Of a stretch of 23,216 bases of DNA, positions 22,014-23,216 are shown piece by piece. Positions within the stretch are counted from its first letter, which is position 1, and each line of letters begins with the position of its first letter. The translations under genes were made by a program, and so were the position numbers. The notes under the pieces were generated by a model. The model made no database searches and was not told the DNA's origin. It worked only from the letters and a program-made list of their open reading frames with translations. This DNA is from Methanosphaera sp. rholeuAM74. Its GTDB lineage: Archaea > Methanobacteriota > Methanobacteria > Methanobacteriales > Methanobacteriaceae. The stretch spans positions 1,141-24,356 of the forward strand of contig MUZZ01000193.1 in the NCBI GenBank assembly GCA_003266075.1, written 5' to 3'.

Positions 22014-23033
22014 CTAGTATATTCTCGCATCAACACCCATATGATAGATTCCTGGACTCTGGGATCTAACCCTTCTAACATCTTCTATCTCAACTTTTCT
22101 AGTTCCGGATGCTTCTCTAATTCTGTCTATAACTGTTTCTTCACTGTTTGAAAATTCATAGTAGTTAAGGATGCCACCCTTTTTGAGGTGGTTGACTGCT
22201 AAATTTAGGAAGTTTTTGGAGTATCCTGGTAGATTCATCAGAATCCTATCAGCCATTGGCAAGTCAACTATTACGTCGTTGATATCTCCGAGGATGGGTA
22301 TGACATTGCCGACTAAGTTATTTAGCTTGATGTTTTCATGTGCATATCTGATGGCTTCAGGATTAATGTCTACACTATAGATTGTCACGTCATGTTTTTT
22401 GGCAATGTTTATTCCGAAGGAGGCTATTCCTGCAAAGAAGTCTATTATAATTTCTCCATTATTTACCTGTGACGTGATTCGTGAGCGTTCGGTTGCAAGC
22501 CTTGGACTGAAGTATACCATTGAGGGGTTTAGTCTGTATCTTAGTCCAAACTCTCTATGGGTGGTCTCTAAGGATTCCTCACCAGAGAGGTATTCCAGCT
22601 TTCTTGTACGTCTTACACCTGATACCTTGCTTTTTTTACAGTAGACGCTTTTTCTTCTGGTGAACTTCAGTACTGCCTGGGCTATCTGATGTTTTTTTGT
22701 TTCTAGTTCTGGTGGTACTTCAATTATGACGATGTCTCCTATGACGTCGAAGGATTTTGTCACTTCATCAACTAGTTGTTCCGGAATGTCTTCTAGGTAA
22801 TCCCTGAAGTTTTGTGGTCTATATGAAGCCTTTTCAAATTCATAGTCACCATATTCATATGGATATTCATTTAATAATGACTCAATTATAGTATCATCAC
22901 ATTCGCTTTTGATTGGAAAATAGACGTAGTTCTCATCATTTCTTGCCTTGAACTTCTTAGATAGGATGTCTTCTTTGAGCAGTTTTTTTCTCACATTATT
23001 GGCTTCTTTCTTTATTATTCTAATACCTTTCAT
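22014..23033 (-). CDS. trm5: tRNA (guanine37-N1)-methyltransferase, Trm5 type
   Basis: Methylates G37 next to the anticodon, preventing frameshifts, with S-adenosylmethionine. The 339-aa chain fits archaeal Trm5b. It has an N-terminal D1-like segment, and D2 carries VSGVRRTRKLEYLSGEE and the HREFGLRYRLNPSMVYFSPR stretch with RLATERSRI. The Rossmann catalytic domain follows: SAM-binding IIDFFAGIASFGI, acidic SVDINPEA, and the active-site-like NLPGYS. The ATG at 23033 lacks a strong ribosome binding site and sits about 25 bases from a TATA box. It converges on mtnA with 3 bp between stops. Confidence 0.92.
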   Translation of the reverse strand: MKGIRIIKKEANNVRKKLLKEDILSKKFKARNDENYVYFPIKSECDDTIIESLLNEYPYEYGDYEFEKASYRPQNFRDYLEDIPEQLVDEVTKSFDVIGDIVIIEVPPELETKKHQIAQAVLKFTRRKSVYCKKSKVSGVRRTRKLEYLSGEESLETTHREFGLRYRLNPSMVYFSPRLATERSRITSQVNNGEIIIDFFAGIASFGINIAKKHDVTIYSVDINPEAIRYAHENIKLNNLVGNVIPILGDINDVIVDLPMADRILMNLPGYSKNFLNLAVNHLKKGGILNYYEFSNSEETVIDRIREASGTRKVEIEDVRRVRSQSPGIYHMGVDARIY

Positions 23034-23051
23034 ACTAAACCCTTAAACTAG

Positions 23052-23062
23052 TTTATATAATA
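23052..23062 (-). promoter_or_regulatory. TATA box for trm5, suggesting a leaderless mRNA
   Basis: TTATATAAAC on the minus strand is centred about 24-26 bases before the trm5 ATG. Archaeal transcription begins about that distance downstream, so the transcript would start at or within a base or two of the start codon. Confidence 0.5.
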
Positions 23063-23185
23063 GTTTTTTATTCTTTACTTCTTATATTAATCTTCTTTTA
23101 ATTATTTTTAATATATCTTTCTACATATTTTCCCAATAAAAAGATTATTGCAATATTTTCTAATTAACTTGATAAAAAGGATTCG

Positions 23186-23216
23186 ATGACTATAGTATGT
23201 GCTACAACACATAACG
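23186..23216 (+). CDS. Possible 5' end of a gene cut by the right edge
   Basis: An ATG at 23186 opens ten codons (MTIVCATTHN) with no stop before the window ends. The region before it is AT-rich and could hold a promoter diverging from trm5. There is no clear ribosome binding site. The short peptide is not enough to identify a family, and this may be a chance ORF. Confidence 0.3.
   Translation, partial: MTIVCATTHN

Noticed and set aside
1..23216. CRISPR arrays, tRNA genes, insertion sequences or integrase/prophage genes
   Set aside because: No regularly spaced repeats, cloverleaf-like conserved tRNA boxes, transposase motifs or terminal inverted repeats were seen in the spacers, all of which but one are under about 210 bp.

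Overview
The window comes from a methanogenic archaeon of the order Methanobacteriales, most likely Methanosphaera or a close relative. It is AT-rich. It carries several methanogenesis marker genes, a TfrB-like thiol:fumarate reductase subunit, archaeal-type GlyRS, Nob1, Trm5 and TrmJ, and an adhesin-like surface protein with Ig-like repeats and a transglutaminase-fold domain. Ribosome binding sites are of the GGAGG / GGTGAT type, with occasional TTG starts. No tRNA, rRNA, CRISPR array or insertion sequence was seen.

Layout. Positions 1-1968 (minus) hold a trmJ-dcd-glyS operon with overlapping genes, glyS running off the left edge. Then come a YbjQ-family gene (plus) and a small membrane-anchored Asn/Thr-rich protein downstream of tfrB (minus). 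From 4.6 to 8.8 kb, iorAB (plus) converges on paaK-ACT (minus); together they form an aryl-acid / aromatic 2-oxoacid module. From 8.9 to 10.6 kb (minus) lies the adhesin-like protein, whose best reading frame has a signal peptide and a perfect ribosome binding site but no ATG/GTG/TTG at its start. The only intergenic region over 300 bp (10584-10956) follows. From 10.9 to 12.7 kb are an unknown helical protein, a two-domain PRC-barrel protein, pyrE and a one-domain PRC-barrel protein. From 12.8 to 15.5 kb (plus) are nob1, a DUF2117-like gene and methanogenesis marker 2.

The most notable block is 15.7-21.0 kb (plus): methanogenesis markers 3, 6, 5, 15 and 17 followed directly by a NifB-type radical SAM protein, closed by a T9 tract. 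Mmp3 and Mmp17 are linked in the literature to ATP-dependent activation of methyl-coenzyme M reductase. NifB builds the carbide-containing Fe-S cluster precursor of nitrogenase. No nitrogenase gene is present here, so the linkage fits a role for NifB clusters in methyl-coenzyme M reductase activation. A perfect 12-bp palindrome precedes mmp3. The block also shows a marked shift away from T-ending codons that begins inside mmp3.

The window ends with mtnA (plus), converging with only 3 bp on trm5 (minus), and a possible 5' end of another plus-strand gene at the right edge.
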